Assembly (NCBI GenBank): GCA_002708905.1
Contig: PAPM01000029.1
Location: 1 to 64,000 of the forward strand
Direction: 5' to 3'
Source: Pseudomonadales bacterium
GTDB taxonomy: Bacteria; Pseudomonadota; Gammaproteobacteria; Pseudomonadales; Ketobacteraceae
DNA length: 64,000 nt
The translations under genes were made by a program, and so were the position numbers. The notes under the pieces are model-generated. The model did not search any database and had not been told where the DNA came from. It saw nothing but the letters and a program-made list of their open reading frames with translations. Below, one piece after another: positions 18,281 through 27,790 of the stretch. Within the stretch, counting starts at the first letter, position 1, and every line of letters starts with the position of its first letter.

Positions 18281-19384
18281 TTAATAGCTATCTCCTTTTC
18301 TATCAAGCGCTTTAATACGCTCGATCTTCCTCCGATAATTAATTTTTGTTGTTCGAATGCTGGAGTGTGCCAGAACATTACTAGCTTCTTCAAGGTCTTC
18401 TATGTCCGAGCTGGTTTTAGCCCTAATATCATGAAAGGTAAACCGTTCCTCAAGTACGCCATTTTCATAAGCCGATTTCATTAACCGGTTGCAAATAGAA
18501 CGCCAACCACTGTCGGTATAAGGCGCGCCTTTTCTTGTAGAAATCAGGTACTCACTTTTTTTCGGAGGCACATAACCTTTCTTTTTAAGCGTTGCCGTAG
18601 AAGGCACCCAAGCAGCTGCTACCAGTTTCTCATAAGCTTCCTGTAAGTCCTCGGTCCACTCTTGCAACACCGGCTTTCTTTCTCCCTGAGATAATCGTTT
18701 AGCAACCAGAGAAATAATACCTTCTGACATCACGTGATCAAACCGCATGGTCAACAGCTCACAATCCCGACGCCCAGAAACGTACTTGAAATTAACATAT
18801 TCAGCCACCAACGGGTTCTTGCACTTTGCATACTCATAAAATGCCCGCAGCTCCTCATCAGTTACATATCGGTCTCTTGGCTTGGTCTTGAGATACTTGA
18901 TTCCGACACATGGAGATTGGTCGATCACACCGATCTGGGTGGCATACTTCAACACACCAGACAGGAAAGAAATTTCTTTATTTACAGACCGGTTACTGAC
19001 CTGCTCCTTGCGCTTGTTTTGATATTGATAAATATGTTTCTGACGAATCTCATCCGGCCTGAATTCGGCAAAAATCCGCAATATCACCCGAGACGTTTTC
19101 ACATCCGTATCATACGTTGAAGGAGCCTTTTCGACAGCGGAGACATTACTCAAATACTCATGCACCAATTTACTCAACGTATAATTTCCTGTGTCCTCAC
19201 TGAAGAATTTCGTTAGCCGGCTATACTCCTGCAACATCTCCCCATAAGAACGGCCTAACGGAAAAGACGCCTTTCCGCCAAGCACTTCCCGCAGCACGCC
19301 TTTTGGTTCCAAATAATAGCGCCCTTTTCTGAGCATCACATACTTTGGTAAATGATTGGATTCTTTCTGCCTTTTCCTTGCCAT
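18281..19384 (-). CDS. Tyrosine recombinase (island integrase)
   Basis: Catalyses integration and excision at tRNA-Phe. Seen: 367 residues, N-terminal arm/core-binding region, then a catalytic domain with R206 (SGRRDCELL), H318-x-x-R321 (FHDIRAKTSSD), H340 (LAHSS) and nucleophile Y350 (KINYRRK), a complete tyrosine-recombinase set. The H-D-I-R-AKTSSD and the terminal Y with NYRRK resemble phage-type integrases with an Arm-DNA-binding N-terminus. Read towards the tRNA; the excisionase-like gene lies 18 bp upstream. Confidence 0.95.
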   Translation of the reverse strand: MARKRQKESNHLPKYVMLRKGRYYLEPKGVLREVLGGKASFPLGRSYGEMLQEYSRLTKFFSEDTGNYTLSKLVHEYLSNVSAVEKAPSTYDTDVKTSRVILRIFAEFRPDEIRQKHIYQYQNKRKEQVSNRSVNKEISFLSGVLKYATQIGVIDQSPCVGIKYLKTKPRDRYVTDEELRAFYEYAKCKNPLVAEYVNFKYVSGRRDCELLTMRFDHVMSEGIISLVAKRLSQGERKPVLQEWTEDLQEAYEKLVAAAWVPSTATLKKKGYVPPKKSEYLISTRKGAPYTDSGWRSICNRLMKSAYENGVLEERFTFHDIRAKTSSDIEDLEEASNVLAHSSIRTTKINYRRKIERIKALDRKGDSY

Positions 19385-19402
19385 GTTTATTTTCCTATGC
19401 TT

Positions 19403-19624
19403 TTAAAAATTAAGCTTTTTGCCTTTCCGGCTTCTACCTCTTGGCACACCATTACCTGAAAGAAAATTCTTCACCTCATCGCGCAGCACAATCACATCCA
19501 TATTCCTGTTGAGGTCATAGGGAATTCCACGCATTTCAAGATGACTGCATATAAGGCTGCGGTGAACAGCACCGGTAAAACTTTTAAGTTCATCTTTCGA
19601 TAGAAAAATAGAATCCTGACTCAT
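19403..19624 (-). CDS. DUF4224-family excisionase-like small protein
   Basis: 73 residues. FLSKDELKSFTG near the N-terminus and RGIPYDLNRNMDVIVLRDEV in the middle match the DUF4224 pattern (LS-x-x-EL-x-x-x-TG ... NGIP-x-x-V-x-x-x-G-x-P-V-V-L-R). Known: these genes sit just upstream of tyrosine integrases in phages and islands and are thought to act as excisionase or directionality factors. The same position here supports that role. Highly basic tail. Confidence 0.7.
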   Translation of the reverse strand: MSQDSIFLSKDELKSFTGAVHRSLICSHLEMRGIPYDLNRNMDVIVLRDEVKNFLSGNGVPRGRSRKGKKLNF

Positions 19625-19857
19625 TCCGAAAACCTATCAACTGTAATTCATTAACCACTCAAAACTGCAATAAAGCATTTACTCAAAAGCGCTTCCTTTA
19701 TTCCGATTATCCATGGGATTCCAAATATGCAACCCCGAAAAAAGGAAGTTTTTTTAATTTCTTTATCCTGCTGTTTTGTACTGACGAAACATTTCCACAA
19801 CCTCACCTCCAAACCGAAATTCATCATTTACACGACGCACACAATACAACAGGTTTA
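19625..19857. other. AT-rich intergenic region upstream of the excisionase and resolvase genes
   Basis: No supported gene. It contains the promoter region of the integrase/excisionase pair (reading left) and homopolymer runs (GAAAAAAGG, GTTTTTTT near 19737-19755). Integrase arm-binding sites would be expected here or at the att sites, but no clear repeated arm motif was seen. Confidence 0.4.
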
Positions 19858-20001
19858 ATGGATCGCTGTTTTATACAGAGCACCAAAAAGGGGTTAAATG
19901 CAGAAGATGGTTGGGCCAGAATTGTGGTAGGAAAACCAACGTTATTTTTACAGTGGCACTTATCAGAACAACTCGCCTCACGGGCGGCACTTGCATATTA
20001 A
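19858..20001 (+). CDS. Possible small protein upstream of the resolvase
   Basis: An open frame of 47 codons from ATG 19858 to TAA 20001, ending ...LASRAALAY. The composition looks protein-like (Trp-containing core EDGWARIVVGKP, a leucine/glutamine helix), but only a weak AGG precedes the start. Not recognised. It may be a remnant or a leader peptide of the downstream resolvase gene (57 bp further on). Confidence 0.3.
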   Translation: MDRCFIQSTKKGLNAEDGWARIVVGKPTLFLQWHLSEQLASRAALAY

Positions 20002-20058
20002 AAAACGCGTATAGAATTCTACGTAAACAAAACCCGCCTTTTTTGAACGGAGAACAAG

Positions 20059-20607
20059 ATGATCATCGGTTATGCCAGAGTATCAACAACAGACCAAGAT
20101 GCATCACTGCAAATTGATGCGCTAAAAAATGCAGGTTGCGAACGTATTTATGAAGAAAAGCAATCAGGAAAGAACAAAGAGCGCCCAGAGTTAATTCGAT
20201 GTCTGGACACGCTAAGGGAGGGAGACCAATTTATTGTATGGCGATTGGATCGATTAGGCAGGAGCCTTAAAGACCTGGTAGAAACAATCAATGAGCTAGA
20301 ACTCAAAGGAGTAGGATTTCAATCACTCAATGAATCCATTGATACCACCAGCCCCACCGGCAAACTGATTTTTCATGTCTTTGCCGCACTGGCAGAATTC
20401 GAGCGATCGTTAATTCAAGAGAGAACCAAAGCGGGCTTGGCTGCGGCCAGAGCCAGGGGCAGAAAAGGTGGCAGGCCAAAAAAATTAAACGCAGAGCAAA
20501 TCCGAAAAGCGAAAGCGATGCTGACCGACCCAATGATTACCAAGAGCGAAGTTGCCAAGCATTTTGGGGTAAGCAGAGTGACGCTCAATAGCGCCCTGGA
20601 AAATTGA
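20059..20607 (+). CDS. Serine recombinase of the resolvase/invertase family
   Basis: Seen: 182 residues, nucleophile S9 in IIGYARVSTTDQ, WRLDRLGRSLKDL with catalytic arginines, long E helix (FAALAEFERSLIQERTKAGLAAARARGRKGGRP) and a C-terminal helix-turn-helix (KSEVAKHFGVSRVTLNSAL). That is the normal short Tn3-resolvase/Gin-invertase architecture. ATG 20059 follows GGAG. No transposase accompanies it and no invertible segment was found, so it may be resolvase cargo or act on an unseen site in the island. Confidence 0.92.
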   Translation: MIIGYARVSTTDQDASLQIDALKNAGCERIYEEKQSGKNKERPELIRCLDTLREGDQFIVWRLDRLGRSLKDLVETINELELKGVGFQSLNESIDTTSPTGKLIFHVFAALAEFERSLIQERTKAGLAAARARGRKGGRPKKLNAEQIRKAKAMLTDPMITKSEVAKHFGVSRVTLNSALEN

Positions 20608-20811
20608 GCCAGCGCAGCATATCAGTCGGAATCATTTCAGCTATCACAAACACTCCGAATATTTGCTCAAATTATGTCTATAGCGTAAACACAGGAAGAA
20701 AATAGAGCACCCAAAAGCAGCCCTTATAACTGTGCAGAAATCCCACATTACAAATATTGCCCATAGCCGATAAAATCCACAGCCAGAACTCAACCAGGAC
20801 AGGACAACATA

Positions 20812-21171
20812 ATGGAAGTATCAAACTACGAAGGGATCACCCAGGAAGACATCGACTACATCCAGGCAATTCTCAAAGCGTTTTACGGCGAAAGCGTTGC
20901 ACGCAAAGCAACCATGACATCGATCAGCGACGAGACACTGCGCTTGGTAGCCGTTCTCCTGGAAGAAACCGGAGAATGTTCCCACTGGATTGATGTCGTC
21001 CCCAACCCCAAAGATCTACTGTCGCCCACTTCGACATTTAAAAAATACGCACTACGCCTGATTCGAAATGCTGGCAAAGCCTTTAAGGACACATCGTTCA
21101 AAGTGAACATCATGTGCAAAATGGCCGTAGCGCGTAATTTCAGAACCCCTATTGAGATGTCTTTAATGTAG
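20812..21171 (+). CDS. Hypothetical protein, 119 residues
   Basis: Not recognised. Seen: soluble, mostly helical, with QEDIDYIQAILKAFYGESVARKA, then LRLVAVLLEETGEC and a basic C-terminus. AGGAC lies before ATG 20812. It lies 204 bp after the resolvase. Its 3' end overlaps the convergent lipoprotein gene by 23 bp. Confidence 0.6.
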   Translation: MEVSNYEGITQEDIDYIQAILKAFYGESVARKATMTSISDETLRLVAVLLEETGECSHWIDVVPNPKDLLSPTSTFKKYALRLIRNAGKAFKDTSFKVNIMCKMAVARNFRTPIEMSLM

Positions 21172-21589
21172 CGATGACTTCGTCAATTTTTTCTGGATCA
21201 GCCGTGCTGATGGTAAAGACGGTTTCCACATCCTGGTTACTCGCCAAATGCAGAGTGGCGGTATTTTCAACATACACCACGTAACCGACGAAACCGTCTT
21301 TTGCAATTTCCTTTATTTTCCAGTCTTTCTTTTTTGATACCTCAAGTGCGCGATTAACAAAATCGGCGGCTGGTTGCTCTTCTTTTGGCAAGATTTCTTT
21401 CTGAACATAACCAAGAAACCCGGTTTCGCCGTAAAAACGAATATCCTCGCCTTCGATGCGAGAAACCCCACTCGCCGGAAACCCAATATTCAGCCCACTT
21501 GACAGTCCTACCGGTATGGTATTGCTTTGCTGCTGAGCGCAGCCTGCAAATCCCAAAAACAACAAACACAGAAACACTTTCTTAAACAT
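21149..21589 (-). CDS. Small predicted lipoprotein
   Basis: 146 residues with a lipoprotein signal (MFKKVFLCLLFLGFAGC, lipidated C17), then a compact alpha/beta domain without a known motif. The C-terminal TVFTISTADPEKIDEVIATLKTS looks like the end of a ferredoxin-like fold. AAGGA precedes ATG 21589. Function unknown; a single island cargo gene oriented against its neighbours. Confidence 0.65.
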   Translation of the reverse strand: MFKKVFLCLLFLGFAGCAQQQSNTIPVGLSSGLNIGFPASGVSRIEGEDIRFYGETGFLGYVQKEILPKEEQPAADFVNRALEVSKKKDWKIKEIAKDGFVGYVVYVENTATLHLASNQDVETVFTISTADPEKIDEVIATLKTSQ

Positions 21590-21753
21590 AAAGAAGTCCT
21601 TTTTACCTCAAACATCCAACTTACAAAGACACTCAGACCACAAACCTACTGGCCATAGGGTAAGCCATTCTAACAGGCTCCCCACTTAACAGGCTGTGTA
21701 TTTTCTTGTACTCTTTTGACACTCTAAGCCCACTAGGATAACAGGTAACCCCA

Positions 21754-21948
21754 TTGGAAAGCGAAATCCTGACCATCAAGCAGGTTGCCGAATACCTCAA
21801 GGTCAACGAGCGCACTATTTATCGCTTGGCCAATAAGGGAGACATTCCTGCCTTCAAAGTCGGCAATAACTGGCGGTTTAAGGCCTCAGCCATCGAAGCC
21901 TGGATCAATCAAAACTCCGACTCGCCACCGCCATTGGACAACACTTAA
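21754..21948 (+). CDS. Excisionase/AlpA-type helix-turn-helix regulator at the head of the RM operon
   Basis: 64 residues: LTIKQVAEYLKVNERTIYRLANKGDIPAFKVGNNWRF is a MerR/excisionase-like winged HTH almost identical to the domain consensus. The start is TTG 21754 with AGG eight bases upstream; there is no ATG. TTGACA at 21716-21721 is a perfect -35, but the -10 17 bp later (TAACAG) is poor. It ends 62 bp before the methyltransferase, so it is likely to control that operon. It could equally be a recombination directionality factor for the island. Confidence 0.8.
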   Translation: MESEILTIKQVAEYLKVNERTIYRLANKGDIPAFKVGNNWRFKASAIEAWINQNSDSPPPLDNT

Positions 21949-22010
21949 AACAGTAACAACGCTTGCCCAACCAGAATTAGAACAAACTGACACCAGCAAA
22001 AGGACACTCC

Positions 22011-25000
22011 ATGCACAACCCACACGCCGAAACTCGCTTTGTCGAACTGATGACCGAGCTGTTTCAACTGGATGAGGCAGAAGCCCTGGATTTCGGCATC
22101 TACCGCGTTATTCGCCGCCACAACAAAGAAGTGCGGGAGTTTCTGGGAGAGATCACCACCAAGTCTGGCGAAAAGCAGCTCCAGGGGGGCACCCTCTCCA
22201 GCCTGTTGGAATCCGCATTTACCGCCACCGACCACGAAGTGATCGAGGAAGCCAAAGAGCGCAAGGCAGAGCTGGAAAGCCAACTGGGCATCAACGCCAA
22301 GCAAAGCCATGATGAGCGCGAAGCCATTCTGGCGGGCCATAGCAAAGTGCCCGCCCTCAAAGCCATGGTGCAGGAATACCGGGATACCCTCGACACCCTG
22401 AATGCCCAACAAACCGGCGGCACCGACCGCACCGAAGTGCTCAACCACCTATACAACTTCTTCGCCCGCCACTATCAAGATGGCGATTTTATTGTGGAGC
22501 GCCGCTTTAACAAAAACGGTAGCCGCTATATCCAGTCCCGAGGGGAAGACACCGAATTCCACTGGGCCACCGAGGATATGTACTACATCAAATCCGGCGA
22601 CACCTTTACCGATTACCCGGTCACCCTCAGTAACGGTGAAAAGCTGGTGTTTACCGTAGAGCCCGGCACCCTCAACGACACCCGTGCCAGCCTCAAACCC
22701 ACGGATAAAGCCCATTACGAAATCAGCAGTGTCGCAAAACAGGAAGACGGCAGCCACACCGTGACACTGAGCTACCTGAAAGGCGCGCAATCCGACAAAC
22801 AGAAAAACGATATTGCCGCGGCCGTTTGCCAAAAGGTGAAAGCCGATGAGGCCGAAGTAAAACGCTGGCTGAACCACTTTATCGCCCGCAACCAGAGCGA
22901 TTTCTTTATCCACAAAAAGCTGAAAGAGGCCCTCACCAGCGACCTGGATATTTTTATCAAAACCGAAGTGCTCAATACCGAGCAATTGCTGGAGCTGAAC
23001 GACCTGCCCCGCCGCGCCATTCAAGTGGGGCGCATCATCAAACAGGTTGGCCTGCAGATCATCGACTTTGTCGCCACCTTGGAAGACTTTCAGAAACAAC
23101 TTTGGGAAAAGAAAAAACTGGTGTTTAACACCCGCTATGTGATCACCCTAGATCGCATTGCCAAACTGGCGGGTGAGGCCTGGCTGGAACAACAACTGCT
23201 CACCATCATCAAAGCGCAAAGAAGCGAATGGAAAGCCTTGGGGTTGGGGGAATTTAAAGCAGCAGTAGATTGCAAAGAGATACTTCCAGGCGATCTGGCC
23301 AGTGAAACCAAAACCCGTTGGCTGCCGCTGCCGGTGGATACCGGCCTTTTGGATGATGACTTTAAGTGGATGCTGTTGGCCGCCGTTACCGAAAGCGCGC
23401 CGTTGGATGAAAGCCTGGATGGTGTGGCAATTCATTCCGATAACTGGCAGGCGCTCAACACCCTGCAAGAAAAATATCGGGAGCAGGTGAAGTGTATTTA
23501 TATTGATCCGCCGTATAACACGGGTGGCGATGGGTTTCCTTACAAGGATTTGTATCAGCATGCCTCTTGGTTGTCTCTAATGGAAGATCGACTGAACAAG
23601 TCATCTATATACATGAGTGAAAAGGCAGTTTTGTTTGCTAGCATTGACCACCATTCTAAGGTTGGCTTAATTGAGTGTTTGAATCGAGCTTTCGGTAAAG
23701 CTAACCGGGTGGAGGAAATTATTTGGAATCAGACAATAGGCTCAAAAAACACTTCTCCTACGTACTCAACCAACCACGAGTATGTTGAAGTCTATGCAAA
23801 AAACAAAAAATCCTCATCTGCAGATAAAAGAATCTTCAGAGAACCAAAACCAGGCGCAGCGCAGACCTTGGCATTCCTTTCGGATTTATCTCTGAGCTTT
23901 CCTTCAATTTCAGAGGCGGAAGAGAAACTGTCGGCTTTTTTCAAGGAGCATATCGCCGAATTATCCAAAAGCCTTGAATCACTAGGATTGAAGTACGAGA
24001 AAAAGTCAGATCCATGGAATAACCTTTATAACTATTCGTTTCTTGAATACAGAGACAACCAGGGGCGACTAATTCCACATGATAGAGCAGCGCAGGAGAA
24101 TGCTACTTTATGGGCGTACATGTCAGACCCAGGATCTATGCCCCAAGTAAAAGAGGATTCACAGAGAGATGAGTTCAAGGATTCTGAAGATCCATTATTT
24201 AGATTCTACCAACCACAACATCCGCAGAGTGGGAAGCCTTGCCCTCCCCCCAGCCGTGGTTGGGTGTGGCCGGAAAAACCAGTTGAAGGCTTAGCTTACT
24301 CCTTTCAGGAGTTAGCAGACAAAGACATGGTAATTTGGTTCGACTGGAACGAGGAAAGACCTAGGACACCTCGTTTTAAAAAATTTCTTCACGAAATGGA
24401 AACTAATGTTGCAAAAGCACTGATTACCGAAAACTCCTCTGGAGAAACTGCATTAACAAATCTAACCGGCATTACACGAAGCTTCCCAACTCCCAAACCA
24501 CCAGCACTGATTAAGCGTTTTATCCAGCAAACCTGCGACGATAGAGAGCTAGTTCTTGACTATTTCGCGGGGTCTGGGACAACGATTCAAGCAGTACTGG
24601 AAAGTAACCATGAGGAGAATACAAGAAAGCAATTCATTGTATTTGAGGCGGGAAGTCACTTCGAGAACATACTCGTAGATAATCGAATTAAGAAGCTAAG
24701 CGGGAGTCTTAGTTGGAAGAAGGGAACAGCCATAAACAAAAATGGCACTGGAATTTTTGTTCGCATCCAGGCTTTAGAACAATACGAAGACACCCTGGAA
24801 AACCTGGATACCGAACTCAGCCAACAAAATGCGTTCGACTTTGATGACCCGGCCTTTAGCTTACGCTACCGCATGAACCGGGAAAGCAAAGCGGTTTACT
24901 GCGCCATCGACAGTTATCGCTCACCCTGGGGGTATCAATTAAAGCGCGCCCTGGGTGGAGGCGAAGCCCCCAGCCAGCCCGTGGATCTGGTGGAAAGTCT

Positions 25001-25274
25001 GATCTATTTATTGGGCCTGAAGGTGAACCAGCTCTACCGCGAAGCCGAAGGGGTTGTGATCACCGGGCAGGATCGCCGTAGCCGCACTGTGGCGGTGTTC
25101 TTCCGCGACTGCGACCACAAGAACAGTGAGGCTTGGGTTAGCGCCAAGCTGGCCGCCCACGAGGCGCAATTGCTCTACACCAACCTACCGGCGGAACTCA
25201 GTTGTGAAGGCAGTGATCGTTTGCAGGCTATTGAGGCGGTCTTTGCCAACCAGTTTGGCCGAGGGGAACTGTAG
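22011..25274 (+). CDS. Type III-like DNA adenine methyltransferase (Mod), long form
   Basis: Modifies DNA at N6-adenine to protect the host. Seen: a 1087-residue protein. Motif IV is DPPYN (D499) and the SAM motif FAGSGTT (F852) comes after it, so this is a beta-class (IV before I) methyltransferase as in type III Mod. The first 480 residues are an extra helical region absent from ordinary Mod proteins (600-700 residues), beginning ETRFVELMTELFQLDEAEALDFGIYR. The part from about 23560 to 24770 (catalytic core and presumed target recognition) is clearly more AT-rich than the regions on both sides. The helicase follows 2 bp after the stop, and the nuclease overlaps the helicase. Confidence 0.88.
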   Translation: MHNPHAETRFVELMTELFQLDEAEALDFGIYRVIRRHNKEVREFLGEITTKSGEKQLQGGTLSSLLESAFTATDHEVIEEAKERKAELESQLGINAKQSHDEREAILAGHSKVPALKAMVQEYRDTLDTLNAQQTGGTDRTEVLNHLYNFFARHYQDGDFIVERRFNKNGSRYIQSRGEDTEFHWATEDMYYIKSGDTFTDYPVTLSNGEKLVFTVEPGTLNDTRASLKPTDKAHYEISSVAKQEDGSHTVTLSYLKGAQSDKQKNDIAAAVCQKVKADEAEVKRWLNHFIARNQSDFFIHKKLKEALTSDLDIFIKTEVLNTEQLLELNDLPRRAIQVGRIIKQVGLQIIDFVATLEDFQKQLWEKKKLVFNTRYVITLDRIAKLAGEAWLEQQLLTIIKAQRSEWKALGLGEFKAAVDCKEILPGDLASETKTRWLPLPVDTGLLDDDFKWMLLAAVTESAPLDESLDGVAIHSDNWQALNTLQEKYREQVKCIYIDPPYNTGGDGFPYKDLYQHASWLSLMEDRLNKSSIYMSEKAVLFASIDHHSKVGLIECLNRAFGKANRVEEIIWNQTIGSKNTSPTYSTNHEYVEVYAKNKKSSSADKRIFREPKPGAAQTLAFLSDLSLSFPSISEAEEKLSAFFKEHIAELSKSLESLGLKYEKKSDPWNNLYNYSFLEYRDNQGRLIPHDRAAQENATLWAYMSDPGSMPQVKEDSQRDEFKDSEDPLFRFYQPQHPQSGKPCPPPSRGWVWPEKPVEGLAYSFQELADKDMVIWFDWNEERPRTPRFKKFLHEMETNVAKALITENSSGETALTNLTGITRSFPTPKPPALIKRFIQQTCDDRELVLDYFAGSGTTIQAVLESNHEENTRKQFIVFEAGSHFENILVDNRIKKLSGSLSWKKGTAINKNGTGIFVRIQALEQYEDTLENLDTELSQQNAFDFDDPAFSLRYRMNRESKAVYCAIDSYRSPWGYQLKRALGGGEAPSQPVDLVESLIYLLGLKVNQLYREAEGVVITGQDRRSRTVAVFFRDCDHKNSEAWVSAKLAAHEAQLLYTNLPAELSCEGSDRLQAIEAVFANQFGRGEL

Positions 25275-25276
25275 CC

Positions 25277-27790
25277 ATGGCCGCCGCTAAGAAAGCACCG
25301 ACGAAAAAAGCGCCCCGCGCCAAAGTCAAAGGGCAAAAGCTGTCCGGCCATGGCCGCCTCAAGCAGGCCTTGGTATTGCGGGATGCCTTGCTGGCCGAAC
25401 TGGGCTTTAAGCTGGATACCCTCACCAGCCAATTACGCACCGTAGAAACCAATATCGGCGCGCAACGGGCATTGGATGACGGTAAATATCTGGAGGCGGC
25501 CAGCTCGGTGTGTGCCGGCGATACCAACCAACTGACGGAATGGGATTTGCTGATTCGCACCGCCTGTAGCAAAGTGCAATTTGCCCCCCGCTATGCACAA
25601 TACCTGGCGCTCTTGCTGTTTGTGCACTGGTGGCAAATGCAAAAGCTGGATGCCCAGGCATTGTTGGCGCGCTTGAACGACTGGCTGAAAAAGCACCCAC
25701 CGGAACACGAGAACCTAAGCCCCTTTACTGAAGCGGATTTGCAGTTTGCGGCCTTTTGGATGGCTACTGCGGCGGGTAAAACCCATATCCTCCATGCCTG
25801 CCTGGCATTGCTCACCGAAGATGCCCATCACAACTGGGATCGCATTATTCTGATTACCCCCGGCGATGCTCTTTCAGTACAACACGCACAAAAGCTACGC
25901 GACCTGAACCAGTGGGATGTGTTTGCCTACCCGCAGGATGGTGATCTTTCCGCCATGGGGCGCTTACCGCCCGACACCGTGATTGTGCTGGATATCAACA
26001 AGCTCTCTGAGGTGAAAAAGGGCGAAGGGGTGAGTGTGCCCACCTCCGCATTTAAAGATGGCCGCAACCTGATCTTTGTGGATGAAGGCCATAAGGGCCA
26101 GAAAAGCGAGCAAAGCCTGTGGAAGCGCCTGCAACAGGATTTGGCCGGTATTGATTCACCGCAGTTGGGCCATCGCGGGGTGCTGATTGAGTTTTCCGCC
26201 ACCTTCGGCCAGGTGGCGGAGCAGGAACACGCCTTTGGCCGCTACGCCAAATCCGTGCTGTTCGATTATGCCTATGACCGCTTTCACGGCGACCACTACG
26301 GCAAGGATTTCTGGCACGTTAAACTGGATGGCCGGGGCGATGCCGAGCAAGCCGTGCAACAACACACCCTGACTGCGGCCTTGCTGAGCTATTGGCATCA
26401 ACTGCACACCTACCAGGCCAGCGACACCCAAGCGCAACTGGTTGATAAGCAATTAGAAGTCGCCAATCCACTGTGGGTGCTACTGGGCCTATCGGTGATT
26501 GGCGGCAAAAACAAAAGCGATAAAGAGCAGACCTCCGATGTGATCGATGTACTGCGCTTTTTGGCCACCCGCTTGGCAGAACCGGCGCAATTAACCCAGT
26601 CCATCAGCGACATTCTGAACATCAAGGCAGCCGGTGGTGACTTGCTGCCATTAGAAGTTCGTGATGCCCTACGCGGCAGGCAAGCTGCTGACATTGCCGA
26701 TAATGTACTAAAAGAAGTATTCCACTGGCAGCCAGGCGATCAACCGGTGTTCCGCCTGCTAAAACAGGCCGATGGAGAATTGGGCCTGGGGTTGTTACGG
26801 GGTGACCAGGTGCATTACTACGGCGTGGTGAACGTGGGTGACGCGGCAGGCCTGAAAAATGCGCTGGCTGGCGCCAAACTCACCGTGGATGATGATGCGC
26901 TTTCCACCTCCTTATTTACTCAATTGAGTAATAACGAGTCCGGCTTGAATATCCTGATCGGCTCACGCCGGTTTGCGGAAGGCTGGGATAACTACCGTGC
27001 CTCCAGTTTAACACTGTTGCGGTTGGGGCAAGGGGAAGGCTCCCTGATTATTCAAATGTTTGGCCGGGTGGTGCGCTTTGCCGGAGTGCAACGTAATGGT
27101 AAGCGCTTGCCCTCCCCGCCACCTACCTTAAAGCCATTGCAAACCGCCTATGTGTTCGGCTTACGCTCAGGCTATCTGGAAACCTTCCTTAATAGCTTGT
27201 ACAGCAACGGTGTGATGCAAACCCTTGAGATTGAGTGCCCAACCCAGATCAACCTGCCAGAGCAAACCCCTCTGCGCTCCCTGCGCTCGGTAAATCCTGA
27301 GAAATCCGACTTTCAGGTACACCTAAAAGGCAAGGGCTGGCTCAGGGGCCTGAACACGGTCAAGCTGTCACTGGCGGCCAGTGTGGCCACCGCAGGGCTC
27401 AACGAAAAGGGCTTACAGGGAGAGAAAGGCACCCTGGGTGAAGACCTAACCGAACATTTCAAATCACTTTTGCCCCTGGTGGATGTGTTCAGCCTGCACC
27501 GAGAGATGACCCAACTGAAGCAACAGATGGGGCTGTGGAACTTCCGCTTTGAAGCCAACGCGATCGAGGCGGCCCTGCACAGCCATAAATACGAGATCTT
27601 CGGCTTGCCGACAGCGCTACAGATCACCCGAGATGCCGATTTGCTGCGCTTACAACGCACGGCAGCGTCGTTGGTACGGCGCTTATTTGAATCCGCCTAT
27701 CGCAAGCAGGAAGGACGCCACAGCCGCTTTGAATTGATTCCGGCCCACCACAGTGGCCTGCCGGAGAAGTACCGCAAGGAACAGCACTAA
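25277..27790 (+). CDS. Superfamily 2 DEAD/DEAH-type helicase, type III Res-like translocase
   Basis: ATP-driven translocase of the restriction complex. Seen: 837 residues, basic Lys/Ala-rich start, Walker A ATAAGKT (K168), motif II DEGH (D269-H272), motif III SAT (307-309) and motif VI QMFGRVVR (593-600), a full SF2 set in the order of type III Res subunits. No PD-(D/E)xK motif was seen at the C-terminus, where Res normally carries its nuclease; that motif is in the next gene. Start ATG 25277 is 2 bp after the methyltransferase stop, and its TAA overlaps the next ATG (TAATG). Confidence 0.88.
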   Translation: MAAAKKAPTKKAPRAKVKGQKLSGHGRLKQALVLRDALLAELGFKLDTLTSQLRTVETNIGAQRALDDGKYLEAASSVCAGDTNQLTEWDLLIRTACSKVQFAPRYAQYLALLLFVHWWQMQKLDAQALLARLNDWLKKHPPEHENLSPFTEADLQFAAFWMATAAGKTHILHACLALLTEDAHHNWDRIILITPGDALSVQHAQKLRDLNQWDVFAYPQDGDLSAMGRLPPDTVIVLDINKLSEVKKGEGVSVPTSAFKDGRNLIFVDEGHKGQKSEQSLWKRLQQDLAGIDSPQLGHRGVLIEFSATFGQVAEQEHAFGRYAKSVLFDYAYDRFHGDHYGKDFWHVKLDGRGDAEQAVQQHTLTAALLSYWHQLHTYQASDTQAQLVDKQLEVANPLWVLLGLSVIGGKNKSDKEQTSDVIDVLRFLATRLAEPAQLTQSISDILNIKAAGGDLLPLEVRDALRGRQAADIADNVLKEVFHWQPGDQPVFRLLKQADGELGLGLLRGDQVHYYGVVNVGDAAGLKNALAGAKLTVDDDALSTSLFTQLSNNESGLNILIGSRRFAEGWDNYRASSLTLLRLGQGEGSLIIQMFGRVVRFAGVQRNGKRLPSPPPTLKPLQTAYVFGLRSGYLETFLNSLYSNGVMQTLEIECPTQINLPEQTPLRSLRSVNPEKSDFQVHLKGKGWLRGLNTVKLSLAASVATAGLNEKGLQGEKGTLGEDLTEHFKSLLPLVDVFSLHREMTQLKQQMGLWNFRFEANAIEAALHSHKYEIFGLPTALQITRDADLLRLQRTAASLVRRLFESAYRKQEGRHSRFELIPAHHSGLPEKYRKEQH

